This document shows positions 13,127 through 23,485 of a stretch of DNA of 64,000 nucleotides, piece by piece (within the stretch, counting starts at the first letter, position 1; every line of letters starts with the position of its first letter). The notes beneath the pieces are model-generated. The model ran no database searches, was not told the DNA's origin, and saw nothing but the letters and a program-made list of their open reading frames with translations. The stretch covers positions 20,631,017 through 20,695,016 of the forward strand of contig NC_084587.1 in the NCBI RefSeq assembly GCF_033807715.1, in the 5' to 3' direction. A program made the translations under genes and the position numbers. The stretch comes from Cololabis saira. Its lineage: Eukaryota; Chordata; Actinopteri; Beloniformes; Belonidae.

Positions 13127-13842
13127 TTTTTTTTAGATATATATATTTTTTTTAATCCCGATTTTTTTCCCTATTTTATCATCAGCTCCTACCTAAGTGA
13201 CAGTCCTGGGCATTGCTCCCCTCTACCAACCCCGGGAGGCCCTAAACTGAGCTCAGGTCTCCTTCTTAAGGCTGGATTATGGTTCTGCAACAAATCTTCG
13301 CCGAGCCTACGCCACAGGTTGCGCCGCGTCGTGCACCCCATGCCACGTGCCAACAGTTTGCAGAACAACGTAGACCGAGAGGGCTGTGATTGGTTCGCTT
13401 GGTAGCAATGCATTTCTGGTTCCGGTTCGTGAAGCACTCGTGAACTTTCAGTGCTTTTATTTTTATTATTTTTATTATTTTATTTTGTTTTGTTTTTTTT
13501 GCACAATAGTTGTCCTTATCTCTTTGATTCACTGTGACCGGAAAAGTCGGATAAACCATTCAGGAAAAGATCGCAACCCCCTAGCGCTCGCGGGGGGTAT
13601 TGCACCGCGGTGAAATGGAGTGACGGAGAAGTCCAAAGGATTCACAACGGCGTCACAGCAACGGCATGTGCTCTGCGTTGGTGTAGCGTAGAACTACGGT
13701 GGCCGAGACTCGCCATTGCTGAGAAGTCATGGGGGAACTTAACACGCACTCAGCGCCCACAGCGTCCCCGGCGGGAATTGAACCCAGGTCCCTCTTGCTG
13801 TGAGATGGCTGCACTACCAGCTGCGCCACCGTGCCCCTTTAC
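13127..13842 (-). mobile_element. tRNA-derived SINE, minus strand, interrupted by a MITE
   Basis: Read on the minus strand the element starts at 13842 with a tRNA-like head, GGGGCACGGTGGCGCAGCTGG, which includes an A-box-like word. A B-box-like GGTTCAATTCC follows about 50 nt later. The body runs to a 3' end that is A-rich and ends in poly(A), seen as poly-T at 13123-13134 on plus. An exact 14-bp duplication flanks it, the hallmark of LINE-assisted retroposition. The body is split by a Harbinger-like MITE at about 13270-13704, so the SINE itself is roughly 280 bp. The head resembles a tRNA only in its two promoter boxes and does not fold as a usable tRNA. Confidence 0.75.
13270..13704 (+). 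mobile_element. Harbinger-like MITE, copy 1
   Basis: The left end GGCTGGATTATGGTTCTGC and the right end (reverse complement GGCC...GTTCTACGCTACACC) are imperfect inverted repeats. The element is shared with the copy at 63655-64000 in the opposite orientation. The two agree closely over long blocks, for example the segment that reads TGAATGGTTTATCCGACTTT in copy 2. It is rich in CpG, has no transposase, and has a T-rich patch at about 13455-13500. The ends and family resemble non-autonomous PIF/Harbinger elements of fish. A clean 3-bp target duplication could not be identified, so exact ends are uncertain by several bases. Confidence 0.65.
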
Positions 13843-13856
13843 ACACTGATGCTTTT
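13843..13856. repeat. Right 14-bp target-site duplication of SINE
   Basis: Exact second copy of the 14-mer at 13113-13126, directly next to the SINE 5' end. Confidence 0.85.
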
Positions 13857-15065
13857 AATAAGAAAGGACAGAGCAGACTTTACTTCTCAAGGAAGCTTAG
13901 GTCCTTCAGTCTTTGCAACTACATGTATATTATTCGGCCATAGCTACTGTATGTGTTAAAAAAAGGTCTAACATCAACAGCAAAGCCCGACACACAGTTT
14001 GAGACACAGAAACTCTCTAAATGTATCAAAACCCCAGCATTTGCTCTATTTATGACATCTAGGTGTTAATGATGTCACTGAGGTCTCATTGGGCATGGCC
14101 CCCAAAACCCAGCAGGGGTCCCTGCTGATGTGCAGCTGCCCAGGTCAAGCTACAAAGAGCAGTTCCGCTCTTTCTTTCTCTCTCTCTCACACTCTTCTTC
14201 CATGACTCTAACCCTTACCTAATCTCTCCTGAGCCCGTGAGCTGTGAAGGCCACAGCTCCTACTTTAGCGTGACAAGATACCAGCCAAAGGCTTGCCTCC
14301 TCCATGACTGTGTCTGAAGAAGCATCTGGTTACCAAAGAAACAGCAACTACAGTCTGTCTGGCTGCAGTGCTGCAACAGAGTGACCTGCAAACATTCTGA
14401 GCCCCAGATGAGTTGAACGAGGAGATTGTGCACACCCCGACAACATGAACACCTTCAGACCGACCTGGAGATGAAGGAAGCCCAGCTACTTTACCGACAC
14501 TACATCCCCTTATCCTCACAGAGACGGGGAGAGAAAGAGAGAGAAAGCCACTTCTTGCCAGGACCACCGGAGGAGCGTAACCACCCAGCTGTTCACCAAA
14601 CCGAGAGGAACGCTGGCCTGTCAAGGACAAAAACCATCACTTCCATAGTGATCAACATAAGAAGCTGTTTTTGTGTCTGGGCAGATAAACTTTAACTGGT
14701 TTTGTTTTACTGTGTCACACACGTTGTGAGCCAGACTGCTGATCCCGCCACATCTATGTTTATTTGCTACAGCTGTTGAAGTGTGTTTGTTCATTTTTAG
14801 CTATCTGTTGTTGCACCCACATTGTCAGGTCTCATTGATGCTTTCTCCCACAAAAGATAATGAAGCTTTTTCTCATTTCCTAGTTGAATGACCAGACCGC
14901 ACATGTGAAGTCAGCTTTACATTGGTGCGTCTCTGTGTGGTGAAAATCAGAGCAGCTTAGTTTTTCTGGAAGTGAGAAGAAGTTATTTTAATGTTTTGGG
15001 ATTGTATTCTCTTCTCATCCTTTCATACTAACCCACACACACACACTTCCACTCTTATCGGTTGA
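13857..15065. other. Non-coding stretch, possibly part retroelement-derived
   Basis: No host gene recognised. Overlapping open frames lie on both strands at 14265-14695 (121 codons minus, 89 plus) in a moderately GC-rich segment. They lack any domain I recognise. The style of the sequence suggests an old retroelement untranslated region, but I cannot identify it. A short CA run lies near 15032. Confidence 0.4.
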
Positions 15066-15080
15066 ATGTTGAGGGGTGCA

Positions 15081-15420
15081 GAACCCAAGTGTAGGAGACT
15101 GAGGCAGCAGGAGTTCAAAACAAAAGTTTACAAGAGTTTATTAAATAAAAAGTGCTGCACAGGCAGGAAACCAAAGCAGACACAAAAACAAAACAAAACA
15201 AAAACAATCAGGTGGATAACCAAACAGACAGAAACAAGCAGAAACACAGACATCGATAAACACAGGTAGAAACAGTACGGACCGGCAGCAAAGAAGGACA
15301 ACACATGATATACTCACATGGCCGATGAGACACAAGTACAAACAATCAGGGAGACGAGGCCAAGGAAACAAGAATGAACAACAAGACAAAGACAGACCTT
15401 CAAAGCAAAACAGGAAGTGA
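15081..15420 (+). repeat. Left arm of long inverted repeat
   Basis: Pairs with 17036-17363 in inverted orientation. The best-matching blocks are the outer 75 bp (through AGTGCTGC at about 15158) and the stretch around 15260-15400. By eye identity is moderate, so the arms have been diverging for some time. Confidence 0.65.
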
Positions 15421-15490
15421 AGTTAACAAAAACTGAGGACAGTGCCAAGAAGACAAGACCCAAGAACACCAACATGACACTAATAACAAA

Positions 15491-15495
15491 CAAAG
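15491..15495. repeat. Left target-site duplication CAAAG
   Basis: CAAAG is repeated immediately after the element at 16776-16780. Given the GGCC ends, the alternative reading is a 3-bp AAA duplication with the element one base longer on each side. Confidence 0.65.
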
Positions 15496-15978
15496 GGCCA
15501 AATCCACAAAGAATAGATTGCGCCCGCAAATAGCGCTGTGAATTGCGCCGCATTTGCGCCCGCAATTTGCCCCGCTTTAAGGTCCTATTCACAAAAGATT
15601 TTGCTCTAATGATATACCGGCGCAAACACGCCCATAGAGTTTTGGAGCTGAGTGCAATTTGCCCTTGTCTGAGTAAGTGAGCGGAGCTGTCCAGTGTTCT
15701 CCATATTTCAGCACACAGATAGGTCCATAATGAAAACTGCAGAAATAAAAAATAAAGCGAGTGAAAATAAAACGCTGTGAGGCGCAAGGGCGCAATTTCC
15801 ACTGGGACATGCCCCCCCCACTTTTCCAGCTCATGCTTTTGTCCCCCCCCCCCCCCCCCTTTTTTTTGTTTTACAGTTTAAGAACTTACGGTAGGCTCAG
15901 CCTGTAAATCCTCAAGACACTGTGCGAAGACGGGACGGGAGCCCGCTCCCCCTCCTCCCTCCTCCCTCCGTGCTGTTC

Positions 15979-16070
15979 AAGGCTGATTTATGGTTCCGCG
16001 TTAAATCGACGCAGAGCATACGGCGTATGTTACGCGGCCCGCGCACCGTACAGTGCGCGTCGCCGCATCT
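15979..16070 (+). mobile_element. Truncated Harbinger-like MITE end
   Basis: AAGGCTGATTTATGGTTCCG followed by CGTTAAATCGACGCAGAGC and CpG-rich sequence is the left end of an element related to the MITEs at 13270 and 63655. Only about 90 bp can be followed and the opposite end is missing. It lies inside the 1280-bp TIR element, which itself lies inside the fold-back element. Confidence 0.6.
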
Positions 16071-16361
16071 TTCAGGCCCTTTTTGTGCGCAAGCAAGCTT
16101 TATAGATGAGGTCCCAGATAAGGATCTGACGGTAATTCATGTTCTGTGTTTTGCTACACACACCTACAGGTCAGCTGTTAAACACACACATTCTAGATTC
16201 ATATGTTTATATGGTGGAATTGTTTGTAATAAAGCAGCCCCTACTGTATGGATGAATCCTGAGCTCCGTCCTGTTATTTTTATTTTTAAATCCGAGATAA
16301 GTCCACAACCCCACTTGATCTGACTGTGTACAGTCATGTCTGACTATAGATTTCACCCTTA

Positions 16362-16398
16362 ATATCATTCAGTATCACACAGGCTTGAATGATATTGA
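16362..16398. repeat. Small hairpin with 11-bp perfect arms
   Basis: AATATCATTCA and its reverse complement TGAATGATATT flank a loop of about 15 nt inside the 1280-bp element. No function known. Confidence 0.75.
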
Positions 16399-16775
16399 AG
16401 AGAGAGAGAAACAGAGACAGAGGGGAGTGAAGAGTGAGTTTGCGCGCAGTTAATACACGCTTCGAAAAGACGGTATTTGCTCCACTATTTTTGCGTGTGG
16501 CAAATAGCGCTGGCCTTTGTGAATTAGATGGTTTTTGCAATGAGGCTTATTTGCATAGAAAGGGGGCAATTTTGCGCCGAATGTATGAATATTACCTAAT
16601 TTACATGCATGCAAATGACACAGGCAGGCGCACCATGACACTATTTGCTTGGCAGCGCAGTTTGTGGTGCAATTCGCCCTTTGCGGGTGCTTTGTGAATT
16701 AGACGCTCTCTTTTTGTCTCATTTGCATCGGTTTAGCGGCCGCAAAAGCCGCGCAATCCTTTTGTGGATTTGGCC

Positions 16776-16780
16776 CAAAG
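16776..16780. repeat. Right target-site duplication CAAAG
   Basis: Direct repeat of 15491-15495, abutting the right terminal GGCC. Confidence 0.65.
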
Positions 16781-16972
16781 TGTACAAACTTAAAACCTAA
16801 CCACAATAACCCAACACCACAGCATTATCTTGTTCCATGGCTGATTTCCTTTGTTCTTGCTGGGTGTGGCAAACTCTTATCCAACATTTGAATCACGTGA
16901 GACTTGAACACCACGTGATTTTGTCTGCCATTTTTACCCTTCACACAACAGGTATGAACAGCCATCTTGTCT

Positions 16973-16998
16973 CACACACACACACACACGCACACACA
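16973..16998. repeat. (CA)n microsatellite
   Basis: About 13 CA units with one CG interruption, read directly. Confidence 0.9.
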
Positions 16999-17035
16999 AT
17001 TTTGGGTTTTGTCACAAGTTTTGGTTTCATGTCAC

Positions 17036-17363
17036 GGTTTTTGCATGTATGTCCTGTTTTATTTTGAAATCCCATGTCCTTGTGTTTAAGTTATGTCTCG
17101 ACTTCCCTTGTTCCCATCTGCCCTGATCGTTTACACCTGTGTCTCTTCAAGGCTTCTGTGTATATCTTGTCTTGTCTTTCCTTTGCTCCTTGCTGGTACG
17201 TACTGTTTCTACCTCCATGTGTCATGTCATGTTTTGTTTTTTTGGCTTAAGTTTAGGCTCTTGTGTTTTTGTTGAATTCTGCTCAGCAGCCCTTTTGTGT
17301 TTAAAATAAACAATGTGTATTTTTTTTGGAACTCCTGTTGCCTCGCTCTCCTGCGTCTGGGTC
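17036..17363 (-). repeat. Right arm of long inverted repeat
   Basis: Inverted counterpart of 15081-15420. On plus it ends with TTTAAAATAAACAATGTG, a T-run and then CTCCTGCGTCTGGGTCC. Confidence 0.65.
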
Positions 17364-17402
17364 CTACTCAACCACCTCCTTGACCGAACAGACAAGCCAG
17401 CA

Positions 17403-17670
17403 TGGACCCAGGAGGAGAAATCTTTGTGTGTTGGGAGTAAGTCCACCGGGAGGCGGAGCTAAAAATGCCACATTGGCAGGAGGAGGAAGAGCAGTCCCCC
17501 TTCTGGGGAATGTGCCTCGGTGGGCTCAAAAGTATCCAGGCCTGGCATAGGCAAAAATGGAGACGGCAGCGGCGACAACAAACACCTCCTATCCCTGTCC
17601 CGGCTGCACCCCACCATGTCCCTGTCCCAGTGGTGATCCCGGAGCCTTTGTTGCACAACAATATCTTCTA
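17403..17670 (+). pseudogene. Possible transposon-encoded protein relic
   Basis: An ATG at 17403 begins MDPGGEIFVCWE and then stops. The reading resumes downstream (from about 17465) as a frame starting MPHWQEEEEQSPFWGMCLGG. That frame goes on through an Arg-rich patch (KWRRQRRQQT) into a Pro/Val-rich tail ending at 17671. The MDP start directly after the repeat arm, and the acidic then basic then proline-rich composition, suggest the beginning of an old gag-like or transposon accessory protein. I do not recognise a specific family. The internal stop shows it is dead. Confidence 0.35.
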
Positions 17671-17689
17671 GTCTAGTGTCATGGAAAGT

Positions 17690-18045
17690 GCAATATTATC
17701 CACAGTCATCTATTGGGGGAGCTGCATCAAAGCCATGACTTAAAGAAACTGAACAAACTGATAAAGAAGGCTAGCTCTGTTCTGCTCTTTAGCCTCTGGA
17801 GCTGGTTGTGGAAAGGATACTTCATAAAACGAAAATCATGAACAACCCTGAGCATCTTCTTAACACAGTGATTCAGCAACAGTCTTCAATCAGAGGTTTC
17901 TTCAGATCTGCTGCAACACAGGCTGCCAGGAGCTCCTTCCTGCCCCCACCAATAACCCTCAATGAGTCTTGAAGAGACTTAAATCATGACTACTGCAACA
18001 ATTAATTTCCCTTTGGGGATTAATAAAGATTTTTTGGGGATTTGT
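17690..18045 (+). mobile_element. LINE 3' end (L2/CR1-like), frameshifted
   Basis: Reading gives KLNKLIKKASSVL, then in other frames words matching LEPLELVVERR and SFLPPPITLNES. These correspond to the C-terminal tail of reverse-transcriptase ORFs in fish LINEs, as I remember them. The tail CCCTTTGGGGATTAATAAAG near 18011-18030 is the kind of 3' terminus these elements carry. Only the last few hundred bases remain, with at least one frameshift, so this is a 5'-truncated dead copy. The clade is uncertain. Confidence 0.6.
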
Positions 18046-18176
18046 TTGACAGGGTGCAGTGTGCAAGCAAACTTGGACCAGCTGAACATTGCAACCATAA
18101 TCAGACTACCACTATCAGACTATTAGGTGTAAAAGCGATTTAGTAAGCTATTAGATATAACTCTGCACTGTTGATG

Positions 18177-18596
18177 AGTGCAATTCCACTAGCAAGAGTT
18201 CCGCATAGATCTTTTGGGGCTGAATCGTTGACACCTCTCTACATTACCAGGACCGGTCCTGCAAAAGTGGCTTTCAGGAACTTGTACAGGACAAAAAAAC
18301 CTTCCTGTATTAGGTGAGGTACTCTAGTTGGCTAACAGGGACCTCCTGGCGGGGGTCTTTGCAAATCAGGATTTCTAAACTACACTCAGCAGTCACACAA
18401 GAACATAAATCATGTGGCCACAACTCGTGCATTATCTTCACTTTGTGGTCAGCAATGTTATTTGTGCAGTCAATGGTGTTTGTGTGGCGCGACAGTGTAA
18501 TGGAGACACACCAGCTGAAGGGGCTGAGGAGACGGTCGGCTCAGTTAGAGGTTCCTGTCTGGCGGGTTTACCCGGAACTCCCACTTGTGGAAACTT
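18177..18596 (+). mobile_element. TIR element, GTTTCCAC family, copy 1
   Basis: The left end reads TTCCACTAGCAAGAGTTCCG and then GATCTTTTGGGGC. The right end reads GGAACTCCCACTTGTGGAAAC, an imperfect inverted repeat of the left. The interior word GGAGACACACCAGCTGAAGG and the following CpG-containing block are shared with the copies at 54.1-56.0 kb. At about 420 bp it is shorter than the 635-bp copy at 54242-54876, so it is probably a deletion derivative. No transposase and no secure target duplication. Confidence 0.65.
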
Positions 18597-19078
18597 AAAA
18601 CTCACAGAAGAAACATATGAAAGGAGGACTAGAGACGATCCTACAGTTGACTAACATTACAAGCAAACACCATTAATTGCAGTCAACGTTTTGCAGTGTT
18701 TGTTTGTAAGCTGCAGCTTCTATTGGTTGTCAATGTGTGAAAGAATATTCACTCACTGCAGTAAGCTTAAGTCTGACACATATTAAATTAAAAAGTACCA
18801 ATTTGCTATTAGTTGACAGTAATTTACTTGAGGTTTGCATGAATAATAGCATTTCCTTGTTGCTAGGAAATCTGATGCTAATCCATGTATTTGTCATGTT
18901 TCATGTTGTGACATGTTATGTGCTGTGTGTGTTTGAAAGTATTTTGTCATTGATTTGTCAAATAAATATAAATCGGGTAAAAAATGTGCTGTCAAAGCTT
19001 TTGATGTTTAGAAAAAATATATTTTAGAATAGAATCCTTTCTTGTCAAAATTGTAATATAAAATTAACTGTACATGTA
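18597..19078. other. Unique AT-rich stretch
   Basis: No gene or repeat recognised. A 96-codon plus frame (18737-19027) is hydrophobic and unremarkable, and probably chance in AT-rich DNA. Confidence 0.5.
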
Positions 19079-19370
19079 GTGCAAGCGAGAGATAAATACT
19101 TTCTGGGGCATTATTGCACTTGGTTGTGTGTCAATGTCAGGTGGGCTGGGTTAGGGTGGGGTGATGGCTTTGACGGCCTGATGGAAAAAGGTGTTACTCA
19201 GTCTTGTGGTTCTGGATTTGAGTGTGCGATATCTTTTTCCAGAGGGGAGTGGGGAGAACAGGGCATGTCCGGGGTGCGTGGGGTCAGTGCTGATGTTTCT
19301 GGCCTTCTTTAGAAGTCGACCAGTGTATCTGTCTCTTAGGGGGGGCAGTGTGGTCCCAATGATTATACAT
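19079..19370 (-). repeat. Dispersed fish repeat, LINE-related
   Basis: The stretch with GGCCTGATGGAAAAAGGTGTTACTCAGTC, then ATCTTTTTCCAGAGGGGAGTGGGGAGAACAG in pieces, and GGGGGCAGTGTGGTCCCAATGATT, resembles an abundant teleost interspersed repeat. I know it as the reverse strand of a LINE-derived segment. The call rests on remembered wording of that repeat. No ends or target duplication seen. Confidence 0.5.
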
Positions 19371-22300
19371 TATTTGAATGTAGTGTGCTTTGTAAAATGA
19401 ATGCACATCTTACCAAAACTGAATTCTGTTAGACAAGTACTTTGTCCCTTGTGGCCCCTTTTTTGAAGTGATGGGCCCCTTGATTTTAGAAAAATCCCAG
19501 GTCGGTCAGTACCACCAGTTATAAATGCTCTCACCTTTCCATGTCTCTCAGATTAAACCTGCTTCTCTCTCTTTTTCTAGATTTTTCTAGGTGATAATGA
19601 TGCAGCCTTTTGAGAAAAATATTGCGTATGATCATCTCTCAACCTAATGAGCAGAAAACTGGAGCCTCATAAATAATACAGTTGCAGTATTAACTATATA
19701 AAGAAGTAAAAGCTAATGGAATGAGGTGAAACAGAAGGTTATTGTCACTGTAAATCCAATTAGGATCTGGACTCAGATAGCAAATATTTTGTTCCTTGCC
19801 AGTTGATATTGAAAAAGTAGATTTAGCAGGGTTTATTTTTACACTTTTCCTTTAATCATACAGTATAACTTAAAGGTTTAATTCATGAGCATATGTTAAA
19901 GTTATTTTAATTTTACCATACTGCTCAACTGAATCATTTTGTGCTATCTTATTTGCTATGAATTATCATTAAAATGTTCGTTATTCCTGTGAGACGATCA
20001 GTAAGTGGCTAATGCTGGACAGCAAACAGCGAGCCATAAAGGCAAAGTCACTCCCCAGTAAACCTCGCAGTGAAAACATGAATCCCAAAGGCATGAAAAC
20101 TAACCCACACCTAAAGTCCTGCACCTTGATATCATCTGCTCTTACTGAAACCAAGATGACAGCTCTTTGATTTTAGTGTGAATGAGCGCTTCACTTAAGA
20201 CATCAAACAGAACATAAAGCAATAGGGATTTGAGAGTGATAGAAAGCCCATTGATCTTCCGCTTTCTTCTTAATTTATATTTAACCATTGGCTTGGCACC
20301 AAATAAAGAATGTGTTTATGGCCTTCTAAAATCCATTATTAATTTCTTACTCCAAAGCCCAAGCCAAACAATGTCATAAATAATGTTAATCACGGATGAA
20401 ACTGCATGATTTCCTCATCAATATTTCCTCAAACAGCACTGCATTTACCCCCGATCCCACTACAAGCAGTTGAGCCTTAAAGTCTTGGTACTACACGGTG
20501 AAAAGAAGTAATTGTCGACACTGAACTGCATGAATTAAAATCTGAACTTACTCAGATGTTTTGGGAACTTAAATAGAAGACAGAAGGCAAACAGCATTCC
20601 TGAGAAGAGTCAGCGAGTCACTTCTGATCCAAGATGTGTGGGAGTAACGGCTACGGTGAACCAAATTCAATAACCAAGATAGACCAAGTTAATTAATTAG
20701 AATTAATTGCCTAAAAAATTGCCGCAAAAACTAATGTAAGTATAAGGTTTGAAGTTAATTACAAAATATCTGGTGTGGAATTGTTATAGTGAAGTTTTAC
20801 TTTTGTGGAAAAGTACAATTTAAAGGTAACCTCACTCTGCTTTAAAATGCACAATAGGTCTGATTAAAATGTTTTTACAAAGACTGTAGATGGTCCATTT
20901 ACAACAGTTTGCATATAAGCATTTAGAGCACAGATAAATGTAATATATACACTGTGAACCAAATAAAAAATAAGAAAGGTTTTGTATTAATATAGCTGTA
21001 CGTGTAGAATAATAGCTAGTGCCAGGTTCTCATGACATCATTTGAATTCTTATTGGTTAAAAAAAAGTCTGCTTACCGTTTGTTATTCTGCAATATTCTT
21101 AATTTTGGTTGCTTCTAAATATATATATTTTTTAAATGAAAACAAATATAAATAAAATGTTTAACTTAGCAAATCTCAACAGAGGTATTTCAAGAAGCAT
21201 TGGTCTCTTACCACAACTGCGAAATGCTTTAGTCACACATGGACAATGGTGAAACCTGACGGCATCGCGCCAATCATGGTAAATCCCAGCAGTTCTGGGC
21301 GATGACGCCTCACTCAACACTGACTTTGAATGTTGCCAAACCGAATTGTGGGTCCACTGCATTGCGGTGGCAGTGTTGCAGAAAAACTGTTGAGTCTTGC
21401 ATGCCTTGACAACAGCACCGGCCTATCAACTGCTTTTGAAACGCTCTCAGTCGCACATGAGGTCGTGTTGAGAGAGGATCAAACTGCTTCCACACAAGAG
21501 GCTCAAGAAAGTAACACATAAGACAGCACGAGAATGCCAAAGTAAATCATATGAAAACTATCATATAAGCCACTTAACCTCCACAACCATAGACAGACCT
21601 GGTGAAGTAAGAATCACAAAACGTATTTGGGCTGCTTTAAAGAACACATCTAGCAACCACTAGTGCAGTTGTGTGGTTTCACATCTAGAAAAATACTGCT
21701 ATTCTAGCTGATGATAATCATGTATTAATCACTTGAAGTTCTAATGGTTTACCAAAACCGAACCTTTACTAGATGCTGGGTCAAAGGCAAAGAGAGTACA
21801 TCCTGTCCTTGATTTGAAACTTGAGAAAATAAAAGCAGAACCAAAAGCACTACAGCGTTTCAGAAAACACAACGTTTAGCTAGTTAGGAAATTATCCATT
21901 TGTAAAGTGTTGTCTGTCTGGGTTTGGTTTTGTTGTCTGAAACGACCAATTTGCATATGTGCAAGAGAATTCAACGTTAGAGGACAGTCTTTACCAGAAA
22001 ACATATAGTAGGTAGTTTGTCCACAAGTCCGTCAGGGCAGCTTCCCAATGACATGACAAAATATGTAAACCCATTCAATGAATTATTTTTTTTAGCAACA
22101 TCTTATATGTAAATGTAATATTCACAAGCTTTGGCATGAGATGTTTTTTTTTTAAAACTCTGATCGGGACAAGACATACTAACTGGATTGACGCAAAATA
22201 GTTTTGTTGTTTTGTCGTATTTTTGTAAAACAACCACAGCTTCTCGTTCATATCTTTACATTCTGGCGTCCTGTAACGAGTGAGGGATGTGGAGATAAAG

Positions 22301-22708
22301 AAGCAAGGATGGCTTCAACAGTACATCTGTTCAAGCCTTTTTACTTGGGCAGTCATGACGGCTACAAACAGCTTTGGCTTCACGTGTGGTCAGATGACAT
22401 CTCAGTTTATGATTAACATATTGAGGGCTGTCTGCTCCTTCTTCCCCTTTTATCTGTGCTTTACTGTCTGTAACTGTGTGTGGTGACCGACGCGTTACAA
22501 GAAGACAGTGTTTGAAGCCGCTTTGTCCATGGACTTCACAGTTTGGGAGACCAGATTAGACTAAAGAACTGCACATCAGTCTTATCTCTGTTGAAATTGC
22601 ATGACATAAGGTCTGGAGGAGTCTGGACAAGCAGGTGTCCTTATCTCTCAGTCTCTGCACCTCTGCTGAGGAGTGGCCTGCAGTTTGATGTCCTTCTAGC
22701 ACTGTATA
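19371..22708. other. Unique non-coding stretch, candidate regulatory islands
   Basis: No gene or transposon recognised. The segments 19590-19830 and 20220-20450 are non-repetitive and AT-rich, with balanced complex wording and homeodomain-like TAAT cores, the look of vertebrate conserved non-coding DNA. This is an impression, not a measurement. The segment 21150-21540 is richer in CpG and has short overlapping frames on both strands without recognisable domains. Confidence 0.4.
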
Positions 22709-22716
22709 GTTACTAC
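22709..22716. repeat. Left 8-bp target-site duplication
   Basis: GTTACTAC, repeated exactly at 23478-23485 directly outside the right end of the hAT-type element. Confidence 0.9.
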
Positions 22717-23477
22717 CAGTACTGGAGTTGAGGGGGGATGAGGGGGGATGGCATCCCCCCTGAAATAAAAACGGTCCAAATCATCCCCCCTGTAAAACTG
22801 CCATCCCCCCTTTCCATCCCTTATGTCATTTCATCAATGAATGTGGTTTTACTGCTATTTCAACATTTAGAGTCATCACCAGAAAAATAACACCAGAAAA
22901 ATAACTTATTTGAGAATTTTCACCTGTTTCAGGTACATTTTCACTTGAAATAAGTAGGAAAATCTGCCAGTGGGACAAGATTTATCTTCTTATTACAAGC
23001 AAAAAAATCTTGTTCCACTGGCAGATTTTTCTACTTATTTCAAGTGAAAATCTACTTGAAACAGGTGAAAATTGTTGTTTTTTCCAGTGATGAGTCTTGT
23101 TTTAAGTGTAATGAGATTTTTTTACTAAAATTAGACATTTTAACTAGAAATAAGACAAATATTCTTGCTAAGATTTTGAGTTTTTGCAGTGATCCATTTT
23201 TCTTATCCTGTGAAGGACAGAGTCATATTGATAAGTTCAGAAAACAGTTTTTTATTTTTGTGTTTTGATGTATTTGATGTAAGCCCAGTGGATATTTAAA
23301 GCTTACAGAAGGCTGCATTTAACTGCTGCTATGTCATTCCTGCAGTATTTCTGCAGGTGTTTTGGTCAGTGCTATTATTTGTAATATATTATATTATTTG
23401 TAATCAGCACAAATTATCTGTCCTCATATGATAAAATCCACCATCCCCCCTGATTTTTTTTTACAACCCGAGTACTG
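22717..23477. mobile_element. hAT-type non-autonomous element, complete
   Basis: The element is 761 bp. The left end CAGTACTGGAGTTG and the right end (reverse complement CAGTACTCGGGTTG) are inverted repeats with two mismatches. An exact 8-bp duplication GTTACTAC flanks them, the signature of the hAT superfamily. Subterminal GGGGGGATG words are repeated at the left and occur inverted (CATCCCCCCT) at several places and at the right end, as expected of hAT transposase-binding repeats. The interior holds a long hairpin (22915-23073). No transposase frame is present, so it must have been moved in trans. Confidence 0.88.
22915..23073. repeat. Long hairpin, 69-bp arms, inside the hAT-type element
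   Basis: Arms 22915-22983 and 23005-23073 are inverted copies with 4 mismatches by hand alignment, separated by a 21-nt loop. If transcribed they would fold into a near-continuous double-stranded RNA stem. The hairpin is internal and distinct from the element's terminal repeats. Confidence 0.92.
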
Positions 23478-23485
23478 GTTACTAC
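23478..23485. repeat. Right 8-bp target-site duplication
   Basis: Exact copy of GTTACTAC at 22709-22716. Confidence 0.9.

Larger units (their letters stand above)
15496..16775. mobile_element. Complete 1280-bp TIR element, non-autonomous
   Basis: The left end GGCCAAATCCACAAA and the right end TTTGTGGATTTGGCC are perfect 15-bp inverted repeats. After a small indel they continue with the matching word GATTGCGC. Direct 5-bp repeats CAAAG lie outside each end. Subterminal regions carry repeated words: GCAAATAGCGCT occurs near both ends and TTTGTGAATTAGA twice near the right end, as expected of transposase-binding sites. The interior has a truncated Harbinger-like fragment (15979-16070), a C/T tract (about 15844-15868) and no transposase frame. 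The superfamily is undetermined, since a 5-bp duplication fits no common fish family well. Confidence 0.75.
15066..17370. mobile_element. Fold-back element with about 340-bp inverted arms, carrying a nested element
   Basis: The segment starting GAACCCAAGTGTAGGAGACT at 15081 is an imperfect inverted match of the segment ending TCCTGCGTCTGGGTCC at about 17366. The match continues inward for roughly 340 bp (15081-15420 against about 17036-17363), including the shared word GTAGAAACAGTACG (15266 onward, and as its reverse complement near 17200). The space between holds a complete 1280-bp TIR element at 15496-16775. The outer unit is either a fold-back DNA element or two oppositely oriented copies of one repeat. 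The right arm ends in AATAAA-like sequence and a T-rich run, so inverted LTR-like copies are also possible. Outer boundaries are uncertain by about 20 bp and no target duplication was found. Confidence 0.6.

Noticed and set aside
13770..13842. Possible tRNA gene on minus
   Set aside because: It is the head of a SINE with poly(A) and target duplication and does not fold as a tRNA.
15840..15880. C-run followed by T-run as a functional tract
   Set aside because: Low-complexity tract inside the TIR element; slippage explains it.
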